Below, piece after piece: positions 15,672-23,395 of a stretch of DNA of 24,223 nt. Within the stretch, counting starts at the first letter, position 1. Every line of letters begins with the position of its first letter. Below the pieces are notes generated by a model, which had not been told where the DNA came from, did no database searches, and was given only the letters and a program-made list of their open reading frames with translations. The stretch is from Pseudomonadota bacterium (GTDB taxonomy: Bacteria > Pseudomonadota > Alphaproteobacteria > Rhizobiales > Xanthobacteraceae). The position numbers were made by a program, and so were the translations under genes. The stretch is taken from positions 1 to 24,223 of the forward strand of contig JAEWHT010000244.1 of the NCBI GenBank assembly GCA_023387695.1, written 5' to 3'.

Positions 15672-16934
15672 CTATTTGAACGCGGCGTCGCCGCGTTCAA
15701 CGATCTTCCGCGCAGCATCGACGAACGCGCGCGCGACCGGCTCGAGGATCTCGGGCCCGGTCGCATTGAGATCATCCGCCGGCGTGTGGAAGGTCTGATG
15801 GCGGCCGGCCATGCCGAAGAAATTGGCGTAGCCTGCCGCGTGAACGTCACGCAGCTCGCCGACCGCCTGCTTCTCAGTGACCAGGCGTTTTGCCGCGACT
15901 GAGGCAAAGGCCTCGTCGGTCAGCGCAACGGCTGATTTGCTCAGCACAAGGTATCGCTCCTCCTCTGGGCGGCTGGTGCGCGCGCCTTCTGCAAAGGCGT
16001 AGCAGGCGTTCGACGAACCGAAATGGATCCAGGCCAGCGTCTCCTTCGGCGGCGGCGCGCCGTCCTTCAAAAACAGCTCCATGCCGCCATGGCCGATCTC
16101 GTGGCCGGCGGTTGCGATGAAGACGAAATGCGCGGGCCATTTTTCCGCCGCCGCGGTGCGCGCCAGCGCGAGGAAATTGGCAATGCCGGGGCCGCGCTCG
16201 CAGACACAGCTGTACCAGCCCGTCATCGGCGTGGAAACGACGATGGTCGGCCCGCGGCCGATGCCGGTCTCGGCGATGACATTGCGACCGGACACGTTGC
16301 GCTCGTAATGCCCGGCAACGTCGAACGTGACGGGCGCTCCTGACGCAAGTCCCCGCTCAAATGCGCCGCGCGCCTTGGCGCCGACCACCATCACCGGCAC
16401 TGGCCAGGACGCATCCTCCTGCGTGACATTGTAGGCAAAGCGATCGTCGGCTGGGTTGCCGATCATCAGCAGGATCGCGGCAGGCTTCTTGGCTGCCGCT
16501 TCGTTGATCGCCGCGCGATGCGCGGGACCCAGATAGGCGCCGCGATCAAACGGCAGATCGACCCAGAGAATTTTCCCGGCGACATCGCCATCACGGGCAA
16601 GCGGCGCGGAGAGATGAAAGCTCGCCTTGTCCTCCGGCGGCCACCAGAACGGCGTCGCCTCGGCGTTCGTGCCAGCCGCTTCCGCGCTCGCCCGCTCGAC
16701 GACATATTGCCGGCCGAGCACGACGGGCTGAAACCTGATCGCATAGCCGGCCCCGGACAGCTCGCCTGCGATCCAGTCGGCCGTCGCACGATCCCCGGGC
16801 GAACCGAAACGATGCAGTCCGAAGGAAGCGTAGCGCGTCACGTCGGCATAAAGGCTCGCGCCCGACCACAAATCCCTGGCTGCCGCCTGTCCAACCATCA
16901 GAACCGCCATCGTTGCGATGAGAATGAGCCGCAT
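15672..16934 (-). CDS. Exported M28-fold peptidase-like protein with incomplete zinc site
   Basis: The 420-residue protein has a signal peptide (residues 1-19), an insert resembling a PA-like subdomain (about 100-205) and a C-terminal M28 aminopeptidase-like domain (about 215-410). It keeps TAGHEIGHGG (Glu279), where active enzymes have the Glu-Glu pair, and FHTPADDLN (His383), the final zinc-ligand position. Where active M28 enzymes carry a GAHxD and a GAxDNASG motif, it has STPMTGW (234-240) and RGPGIA (247-252). It may therefore be inactive on peptides, use another site, or bind rather than cleave. The ATG at 16934 follows GGGAG. It lies 56 bases after the CHAT gene on the same strand. Confidence 0.8.
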   Translation of the reverse strand: MRLILIATMAVLMVGQAAARDLWSGASLYADVTRYASFGLHRFGSPGDRATADWIAGELSGAGYAIRFQPVVLGRQYVVERASAEAAGTNAEATPFWWPPEDKASFHLSAPLARDGDVAGKILWVDLPFDRGAYLGPAHRAAINEAAAKKPAAILLMIGNPADDRFAYNVTQEDASWPVPVMVVGAKARGAFERGLASGAPVTFDVAGHYERNVSGRNVIAETGIGRGPTIVVSTPMTGWYSCVCERGPGIANFLALARTAAAEKWPAHFVFIATAGHEIGHGGMELFLKDGAPPPKETLAWIHFGSSNACYAFAEGARTSRPEEERYLVLSKSAVALTDEAFASVAAKRLVTEKQAVGELRDVHAAGYANFFGMAGRHQTFHTPADDLNATGPEILEPVARAFVDAARKIVERGDAAFK

Positions 16935-16990
16935 GTAAATCGCTCCCGGTCTTCTTTTTGCAGACCAGTTTCGGCTTTCTGCGGCCGTCG

Positions 16991-19900
16991 TCAACCGCCC
17001 TCGCCGACGAGCACGAAAGGAGCCCACACGGCCGGATCGGCATTGCGCGATGACGACCGATCCGCAATCAGCGCTCTCATCGAGCGCCGCAACGCTTCGG
17101 CGCGGCCGATGCCGGGATGCGCGGTGAGTTCGGAGAAAGCTCCTGTCGTCAGACGAACGGCAGCATCCGAATCGACCGGCCAGTGCGAAACCAGCAGCGC
17201 GCGTGCACCAGCATAGAAGAAGGCCCGCGCGAGGCCTGACAGGCCTTCTGCACCGGGCGTGTCGCCCGCGGCCGTGTTGCAGGCCGACAGCACCGCCCAG
17301 TCGGCATCGAGCTTGAGCTTTGCGACGCGGCTCGCCGTGAGCAAGCCATCGTCGTCGCTGGTTGGCCTGTCCGGCAGCGTCAGCACCAGTGCGGGTTCGC
17401 TGAGGCCGTTGACCTCACCCGCAACAAGCCCATGGGTCGCGAAATCGACGACGCGGTATTGGTCCAGCGGCAACTGGCTGACGTTGGTCACGGTCGCGGC
17501 CGCTCCAAGCTTGACGTCATCCTGCGGCGACGCACCGAGCGCTTTCGCCACGGCCTGGAGCTCGCCCGCGGTCTCCGGCAGCGCGGGCAGGCCGGTGCGG
17601 AGCCGATCGAGATCGACAGCGGAGCCCTCATAATAGTTCTGGTAGGGTTGCACATTGCGCGCTGCGCGCTTGTCGCCGGGCGCTTGTTGAAACACGGGGT
17701 CGCCGAAGCCGATGAACGGCTTTTGCGCGCGCGACTCCCTGGCAAAGCTGCGCAGCGCACGCAGGCTGGGCACGGAGGGCAGTACTGTGATCGCGCGCTC
17801 GTTGAGCAGCCAGGCCGCCTGCCGGTAGCGGTCGGCTGATGCGACATCTGGCTTCTTGGTCACCAGCACCTGGAACGGCAGGCTGGTCAGCGCACCCGCT
17901 GGCACAATCAGCCATTTTGGCTTGCCGGCGACCTCAGCCGTGATCTGGCTGAACAAAGCATTGTAGAGCTCGAAGGACGCATCGAGATCAAACGACGCTT
18001 GCGCGGTCTCTGGATTGGCAAGCCCTTGTCGCAAATGAGCGACGCGATCGCTGATCTCACGGCTGCCAAGAGGGATCTGGCGAAGCGCGTTGGCCTCGCG
18101 CGTGACTGCGAAAGCATAGGTCTTGTCGCCGAGCAGGACGAAGGTCACCAGCGCTTCATCCGGCTTCAACAGCGCTTGCGTCTGCGCGATCGACAGCGGC
18201 TGCGGATTGGACAGTTCGGCATAGGCTGGAAAGCCGCGGTCGAGCTGCGCGGTAACATCGTCGAGCGACTTCTGCGTTTGCGTTGCCTGTGCACGCAGGC
18301 TCGCGAGCAGCGTGTCGTTACGCTTTCCGTCGGCCTGCCCGAGCTCCGTCGTGATGCGCTTGCCGAGTGTCTCGAGGCTCGCTTTCAGATCCTGCTGCCG
18401 CCGCACCAGTCCCGCGATCGCGTCATTGCCGGCGCCAAAGCGGGCAGCCATCTGCGACAGGGCCGCGCCTGCCGTGGTCTCATGCGCACGCTGCGCCGCG
18501 CCGAAAGCCTCATCCCTCGCCGCAGCGTCTGGCTTGCCGTCGGCGACACGCCAGATCCCATCGATCAACCAGGGATCAAGCTCGGTGAAGCGGGTGAATT
18601 GCACATTTCGCTGTCCGTTGAGCGCAGTCGCGGCGAGGCGCAGGCGAGTGAGACTGTCCGACCACTTGGCTTCGCGGCGATCGACATCCGCGAGATTGAT
18701 CAGGTCTGCGATCGTGTCCTGATGAGTTGGTCCGAGCTTGTCCTGTGCGATCGCGAGCCCGCGGTCGAGCTGGCTCCGCGCCTCGGCCAAATTACCCGTC
18801 TTGAGGTCAAGCAGCGCGACGGCGCGCAAGTCCTTGATCAGTTGTGGATGCGTCGGGCCAAGCACGCGCTCGTCGATTTCGAGACAGCGCACCAGATATG
18901 CTCGCGCCTCGTCCGTCTGGCCCGCATCCATCAGAGCCCGGCCGAGCGAACCCGCTGCAAGCGCGCTCGGACCACTGCCTTCGCCGAACTTGCGCTCCAT
19001 TACGGCAAGTGAGCGGCGATAGAGGCCCAGCGCCTGATCGTTGCGGCCGAGACTCGCATAGCTGTTGGCGAGATTGTTGAGGGCACGTCCGACATCGGGG
19101 CTGTCGGCACCAAATGCCTTCTCATAGATTGCGAGCACACGCTGCTGCAGGCCCGCGGCCGCCTCGTTCTTGCCCTGCGCCGAATAGGCGTTGGCGAGAT
19201 TGTTCAGCGCAATCGCTGTGGTCGGATGGTTGGGGCCATAAATCCGCTCATAGGCCTGCAGCACCTGTTGATTGAGCTTCTCGGCCTCGGCGTAGCGGGC
19301 TTCGTGCTCAATCACCGTGGCGAGATTGCCCATGGTGGCCACGGCGTTCGGATGCGCATCGCCGCTGCGTGCCCGCGTGACCGCCAACGCGCGCCGCATT
19401 GTTGTTTCGGCGTCTGACAAGCGCCCGGCATCGAGATAGAGGTTGCCGAGATCGTTGAGCATCTTGTCGTAGTTCGGCGCGGCCTCTGCATTGCTGCCGA
19501 AGCTGCGGTCGAGCAAGCCAATCCCCTGCTTCAGCATCCGCTCGCCGTCGTCGAAGCGTCCCTGCAGGCCATAGACATCGCCGAGATTGTCCATGGCGGA
19601 AGCTACGTCGACCGGCGGAGCATTTGCGGCCTGCAAGCCGGTGAGCACGCGCTCGAAATAGCCGGCTGCCTGCTTGTAGTTCTCCTTGTCGCGCGCCAAT
19701 CCGCCGAGCGCGGATAGCGTGTCCGAGAGGCGAACGTCGTTGGCGCCGAATGCGCTGGTCCCGAGTGCCAGCGCCCGTTCAGCCACTGTCGTCGCCTCGG
19801 CCCGCAGGTCGAGCATGCCAAGCGACCCGACCAGAGTGTTGGAGGTGCGCAGCGTCGACGCCACGTCGTTATTGCGGAGCTTGATGGCGAGCGCGGCATT

Positions 19901-20182
19901 GAGCTTGTCGACGGCTTCACCGAAGCGGCCGAGATTGTGCAGGAACATGCCCTCGTTATGCAGCACGCCGGCATAGTTCATGTTGTCCGCGCCCTGCCGA
20001 CGCCGCACCAGGATCTCCAACTTTTGGGCGGCCGCCAGCCCGTCGGCCCAGTGCCCGCTTTGCGTCGCTGCATTCATCTGCGCGAGCAGCGAATCAAAAT
20101 CATTGCCGCGCTGGGCTGCGGCCGGGTCGGATAGGGTCAGGGCCGCGACGAAAAGGGCGGCGAACAAGCGGGCGCGGCTCAT
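16991..20182 (-). CDS. Exported TPR-CHAT protein (caspase-fold protease with tetratricopeptide repeats)
   Basis: The 1063-residue protein has a signal peptide (MSRARLFAALFVAALTLSDPAAAQ). About ten kinesin-light-chain-type TPRs of roughly 42 residues follow, from about 50 to 520, with strings such as ALNNLANAYSAQGK and ALNNLANSYASLGR. A helical connector (about 570-660) leads to a C-terminal CHAT domain from about 700 on. The caspase-like dyad is intact: His917 in FATHG and Cys968 in LSACNTA, with GLARAFFYAGARALLVSHW after it. CHAT proteases cleave protein targets after a sensor domain, here the TPRs, binds a partner; well-studied cases are cytoplasmic, whereas this one is exported. The M28-like gene 56 bases downstream is probably co-transcribed. 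Confidence 0.92.
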   Translation of the reverse strand: MSRARLFAALFVAALTLSDPAAAQRGNDFDSLLAQMNAATQSGHWADGLAAAQKLEILVRRRQGADNMNYAGVLHNEGMFLHNLGRFGEAVDKLNAALAIKLRNNDVASTLRTSNTLVGSLGMLDLRAEATTVAERALALGTSAFGANDVRLSDTLSALGGLARDKENYKQAAGYFERVLTGLQAANAPPVDVASAMDNLGDVYGLQGRFDDGERMLKQGIGLLDRSFGSNAEAAPNYDKMLNDLGNLYLDAGRLSDAETTMRRALAVTRARSGDAHPNAVATMGNLATVIEHEARYAEAEKLNQQVLQAYERIYGPNHPTTAIALNNLANAYSAQGKNEAAAGLQQRVLAIYEKAFGADSPDVGRALNNLANSYASLGRNDQALGLYRRSLAVMERKFGEGSGPSALAAGSLGRALMDAGQTDEARAYLVRCLEIDERVLGPTHPQLIKDLRAVALLDLKTGNLAEARSQLDRGLAIAQDKLGPTHQDTIADLINLADVDRREAKWSDSLTRLRLAATALNGQRNVQFTRFTELDPWLIDGIWRVADGKPDAAARDEAFGAAQRAHETTAGAALSQMAARFGAGNDAIAGLVRRQQDLKASLETLGKRITTELGQADGKRNDTLLASLRAQATQTQKSLDDVTAQLDRGFPAYAELSNPQPLSIAQTQALLKPDEALVTFVLLGDKTYAFAVTREANALRQIPLGSREISDRVAHLRQGLANPETAQASFDLDASFELYNALFSQITAEVAGKPKWLIVPAGALTSLPFQVLVTKKPDVASADRYRQAAWLLNERAITVLPSVPSLRALRSFARESRAQKPFIGFGDPVFQQAPGDKRAARNVQPYQNYYEGSAVDLDRLRTGLPALPETAGELQAVAKALGASPQDDVKLGAAATVTNVSQLPLDQYRVVDFATHGLVAGEVNGLSEPALVLTLPDRPTSDDDGLLTASRVAKLKLDADWAVLSACNTAAGDTPGAEGLSGLARAFFYAGARALLVSHWPVDSDAAVRLTTGAFSELTAHPGIGRAEALRRSMRALIADRSSSRNADPAVWAPFVLVGEGG

Positions 20183-20347
20183 GCAAAAATCCCGTCACGC
20201 GCGTCAAAACTGCAATTTTCGGAGGATACGGGCGACCGCGCCCCCTGTCGACCGCCCCGAATTGCCCCACCTGTGCGCGAAATGAGCAATAGACGACGCA
20301 GGAAAGCAACAGTCCCCAACCTTCAACGCCGCGGCGTTTGGGCCAAA

Positions 20348-20375
20348 TTGACAACCAGAAGGTCACCCGTATTGT
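20348..20375 (+). promoter_or_regulatory. Strong sigma70-type promoter for the ACP-FAAL operon
   Basis: A consensus TTGACA (20348-20353) and TATTGT (20370-20375) are separated by 16 bases. The expected transcription start is near 20382, 20 bases before the ACP start codon at 20402. The near-perfect -35 in a GC-rich region makes a chance match unlikely. Confidence 0.65.
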
Positions 20376-20401
20376 CGTTCCAATTGTTTCTGGGACATGA
20401 C

Positions 20402-20656
20402 ATGACACGCGAGCAGGTTTCGGATTTCTGCGTTACCGCCCTAGCCAATATCCTGAGAATTTCCAGGGACCGCGTCGACACCGGCACGAAGTTCAGCCGC
20501 CTCGGCCTCGATTCGGCGATGCTCGTCTATCTCATGATGGAGCTCGAAGAGAAGCTGGACCTCGAACTGTCGACGGACGACTTCTACGACCACCCTACCG
20601 TTGAGGCGCTGTCGCGATTTCTCGCCGACAAGCGCGCCCTCCGCTCCGCTGCCTGA
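20402..20656 (+). CDS. Acyl carrier protein
   Basis: The 84-residue protein is a single carrier domain with the phosphopantetheine attachment motif LGLDS (Ser38) and the typical helix-3/helix-4 pattern DDFYDHPTVEALSRFLADK (59-77). After addition of 4'-phosphopantetheine it would carry an acyl group as thioester. The sequence differs from a housekeeping AcpP (LGADSLD) and looks like a dedicated carrier. The ATG at 20402 fits the promoter at 20348-20375 and a GGGA 6 bases upstream; the longer frame from 20273 would begin before the promoter. The acyl-AMP ligase gene starts 24 bases after the stop, so it is the obvious loading enzyme. Confidence 0.92.
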   Translation: MTREQVSDFCVTALANILRISRDRVDTGTKFSRLGLDSAMLVYLMMELEEKLDLELSTDDFYDHPTVEALSRFLADKRALRSAA

Positions 20657-20680
20657 GGGCGGCTGAAGCCGGTCACCCAA

Positions 20681-22381
20681 ATGGACAATCTCCGCTCGCT
20701 TGTGGCGCTACTGGCCCGGCGCGCGGCGGAACAGGCCGATGATCGCGCCTATGTCTTCGTCTCTGATCGCGGGACGGAGGAAGCAGCCCTCACCTTCCGC
20801 CAACTGCATGATACGGCGCGCGCCCTCGCGACACGGCTGACTGCGGCCGCGCAGCCCGGGGACCGCGCGATCCTGGTGTTTCCGCCGGGTATCGAATTCA
20901 TGGTGGCGTTCTTCGGCTGCCTGATGGCCGGAATCATCGCCGTGCCGTTGATGATGCCACGGCGAAACAGCGCCCGCGACGCCAGCGCCGCAATCCTCGC
21001 CAATTGCACGCCGGCGCTGGCGCTGACCACGTCCGCTTTCGCCCTGCGCGGCGATCTGCGCGAACGATTCTCGGAGGAAAATATCCGGTGGATTGAGGTC
21101 GGTCTCGCCGAAGCGGCCAACGCGGCGGTCGACTTGCCCGAGCTCGCGCCCGACGACATCGCCTTCCTGCAATACACCTCCGGTTCAACCTCCGAGCCGA
21201 AAGGCGTGATGGTGAGCCATGCCAATCTGCTCGCCAATCTCGAAATGATCCGGATCGCGCTCGGCAACACCAGGCAATCGACCTACGTCAATTGGGTGCC
21301 GCTCTATCACGATATGGGGCTGATCCTGAACGCGTTGCAGGCGCTCTATGTCGGCGCGACCTGCGTGCTGATGGCGCCGAACGCGTTCATGCAGCGACCG
21401 CTCGGCTGGCTGCGCGCGATCTCGCACTATCGCGCGGAGGTCGCCTGCGGCCCGAATTTCGGCTTCGATCTCTGCGTCAGCCGCTACCGCGCCGATCAGA
21501 TGGAAGGCGTTGACCTGTCTTCGCTCAGGATCGCCCTCAACGGCGCAGAGCCGGTGCGCGCCGAGACCATTGCGCGCTTCATCGACACATTTGCGCCGCA
21601 TGGGTTCGATCCGCACGCGATCTATCCCGCCTACGGCATGGCGGAAGCGACGCTCCTGATTTCAGGCGGAACGCGTGGTGGCGGCCACGTCACGCGCAAC
21701 ATCAGCCGCACAGCGCTTCAGGCGCACGCGGCTGAGGCGCCGGCCAACCCTGACGACGCCCAGCTCGTGGTCGGCTGCGGCCGTGCGCTGACGGGCGAGA
21801 CCATCGCCATCGTCGACCCCGAGCGCCGCGTGCAGCTTCCGGCCGACCGTATCGGCGAAATTTGGGTCAGCGGCGCCAATGTCGCCCGCGCCTATTGGCG
21901 CAACGATGCGGCAACGCGCGACGAGCTGAATGCGGAGATCGCGGGTGAGGACGGCCGATGGCTGCGCACCGGTGACCTCGGCTTTCTCGACCACGCCGGC
22001 GAGCTGTTCGTTACCGGACGGATCAAGGATCTCATCATCATCCGCGGCATCAATCACTATCCGCAGGATATCGAGTGCACGGTGCAAGCGCAGGACAACG
22101 CGCTACGTGAAAACTGCGGTGCGGCTTTCTCGGTGCCGGGTGAACATGGCGAGGAAGACCTCGTCATCGTCCAGGAGGTCGAACGTACGGCCCGCCACAC
22201 GATCGACACCATCGAGATCAAGGGCCAGATCCGCGAGGCTGTCGCCAACAGCCATGAACTCTCCGCACGCCACATCGCGCTGATCCGTCCCGGCGCGCTG
22301 CCGAAGACCACCAGCGGAAAGATCCAGCGCAAGCTTGCGCGCAAACTCTGGCTCGACGGCGGATTTGAGGAAATCGGCTAG
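20681..22381 (+). CDS. Fatty-acyl-AMP ligase-like adenylating enzyme (FAAL)
   Basis: The 566-residue ANL-superfamily enzyme has the P-loop YTSGSTSEPKG (165-175), the NWVPLYHDMGLI segment (204-215), YGMAEATLLISGG (318-330), TGD (430-432), hinge Asp450 in TGRIKD and catalytic Lys547 in PKTTSGK. The VNWVPLYHDMGLI and INHYPQDIE (457-465) forms are characteristic of fatty-acyl-AMP ligases rather than acyl-CoA synthetases. It would activate a carboxylic acid with ATP and transfer the acyl group to the phosphopantetheine of a carrier, presumably the ACP encoded 24 bases upstream. Length fits a stand-alone FAAL. Whether the chain is long, short or not a fatty acid is unknown. The stop lies 3 bases from the end of the convergent SGNH-like gene. 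Confidence 0.9.
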   Translation: MDNLRSLVALLARRAAEQADDRAYVFVSDRGTEEAALTFRQLHDTARALATRLTAAAQPGDRAILVFPPGIEFMVAFFGCLMAGIIAVPLMMPRRNSARDASAAILANCTPALALTTSAFALRGDLRERFSEENIRWIEVGLAEAANAAVDLPELAPDDIAFLQYTSGSTSEPKGVMVSHANLLANLEMIRIALGNTRQSTYVNWVPLYHDMGLILNALQALYVGATCVLMAPNAFMQRPLGWLRAISHYRAEVACGPNFGFDLCVSRYRADQMEGVDLSSLRIALNGAEPVRAETIARFIDTFAPHGFDPHAIYPAYGMAEATLLISGGTRGGGHVTRNISRTALQAHAAEAPANPDDAQLVVGCGRALTGETIAIVDPERRVQLPADRIGEIWVSGANVARAYWRNDAATRDELNAEIAGEDGRWLRTGDLGFLDHAGELFVTGRIKDLIIIRGINHYPQDIECTVQAQDNALRENCGAAFSVPGEHGEEDLVIVQEVERTARHTIDTIEIKGQIREAVANSHELSARHIALIRPGALPKTTSGKIQRKLARKLWLDGGFEEIG

Positions 22382-22384
22382 GCT

Positions 22385-23395
22385 TCAGAAATTGATCTGT
22401 GCCGCCTCGCCTGCGCGCAGGCTGTCCGCAATGCCCCGTTCGATCTTGCGGGCGATGATCGCGCGATAGTGGACGAGGTCGGCGAAATTGGCAGGATCCC
22501 GCGTCAGTGCGTTGTCGACGCGATAGTCGATCAGGTTGCTGTTTGCGCGCCCGCTGATGATGGAACGAAATGCCTCCCTGCATGCTGCGTGAACGGCGGC
22601 CTCACGGCTGCCTGGAACAGGCACAATCGTGTGGAAGGTCGGCGGCATCACCAGTACGACCGCTACATCGCGTGGAAGTCTTCCGATCGCAGCGGCCAGC
22701 ATGTCGGCGTAGGGAAAGGGATCCGCGACCTTTCCCGTGAACGGCGTCGCCCTCACCGGCTCAGCAGCATCGGGATGCTTCACACCGGGCAGCCATATGT
22801 CCTCGTAGTTGGAAAAGCCATCCGCACGGCCCCGCTGGCGCAAACCGCGAGCGATAGCGATGCGTTGAACGGAGCGATCGAGTGCCGCCCAGGTAAAGAG
22901 GTGGCCGAGATAGCGCATTGTTCCGTCCTCGTAGAGCCAGTACGGAAAGGGATCCTGCGCCGGCGGCGACACAACGCTGCTGCACCAGGAAAGATCGATC
23001 GAGAACACCAGGGCGCGGACCGTCCGGTGGTGCCTGGCAAAGAAATCGAGGATCGCAAGGTTGCCGCGCGGATCTGCTCCCGGCGCAACGAGCTGAACGA
23101 AACGTAAGCCTGTTGCCTCGTCGAGCCTCGCGGGTTCGAGCAATTGCCCGGTGGAATTGCCCAGAATGGCGGAGTCGAATTGCGCGTCGCGGGCCCGGCT
23201 GACATTGGCCGTCCAGGGATTGCGGTCCCTCACACCGACGACGTCCAAGGCACCAAACCGGCCACGGTCATAGGGATCGGCGAGAATCACGAAGGCAGCG
23301 AACAACGCTGCGCCCAGCACAAGCGTGCCGAAGCAGGCGGCGAGGCAGCGCCCCCATCCGGGCGAGGCGTCAGAACTGGAAATAGACGAACTCAT
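22385..23395 (-). CDS. Membrane-anchored SGNH-like protein, partner of MBOAT
   Basis: The 336-residue protein has one N-terminal hydrophobic segment (about residues 18-39) and a periplasmic domain with SGNH/GDSL-like landmarks. A serine in ILGNSTGQ (Ser81) stands at the block-I position, and Asp306/His309 in FADLVHY at the C-terminal DxxH position. The layout (anchor plus SGNH-like domain, encoded directly after an MBOAT gene) is that of AlgJ/AlgX, PatB and DltD partner proteins, which complete acyl transfer to an envelope acceptor. Its start codon lies inside the last 26 bases of the MBOAT gene, so translation is coupled. The family placement rests on motifs and context, not on a close match. 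Confidence 0.72.
   Translation of the reverse strand: MSSSISSSDASPGWGRCLAACFGTLVLGAALFAAFVILADPYDRGRFGALDVVGVRDRNPWTANVSRARDAQFDSAILGNSTGQLLEPARLDEATGLRFVQLVAPGADPRGNLAILDFFARHHRTVRALVFSIDLSWCSSVVSPPAQDPFPYWLYEDGTMRYLGHLFTWAALDRSVQRIAIARGLRQRGRADGFSNYEDIWLPGVKHPDAAEPVRATPFTGKVADPFPYADMLAAAIGRLPRDVAVVLVMPPTFHTIVPVPGSREAAVHAACREAFRSIISGRANSNLIDYRVDNALTRDPANFADLVHYRAIIARKIERGIADSLRAGEAAQINF

Noticed and set aside
17999..19012. 337-codon frame antisense to the CHAT gene
   Set aside because: The minus strand carries continuous TPR-CHAT coding sequence; the antisense product shows no family features.
15672..20182. Link of the TPR-CHAT protein to a type III-E CRISPR system
   Set aside because: There is no CRISPR array or Cas gene in the window, and this protein carries a signal peptide, unlike the cytoplasmic Craspase subunit.
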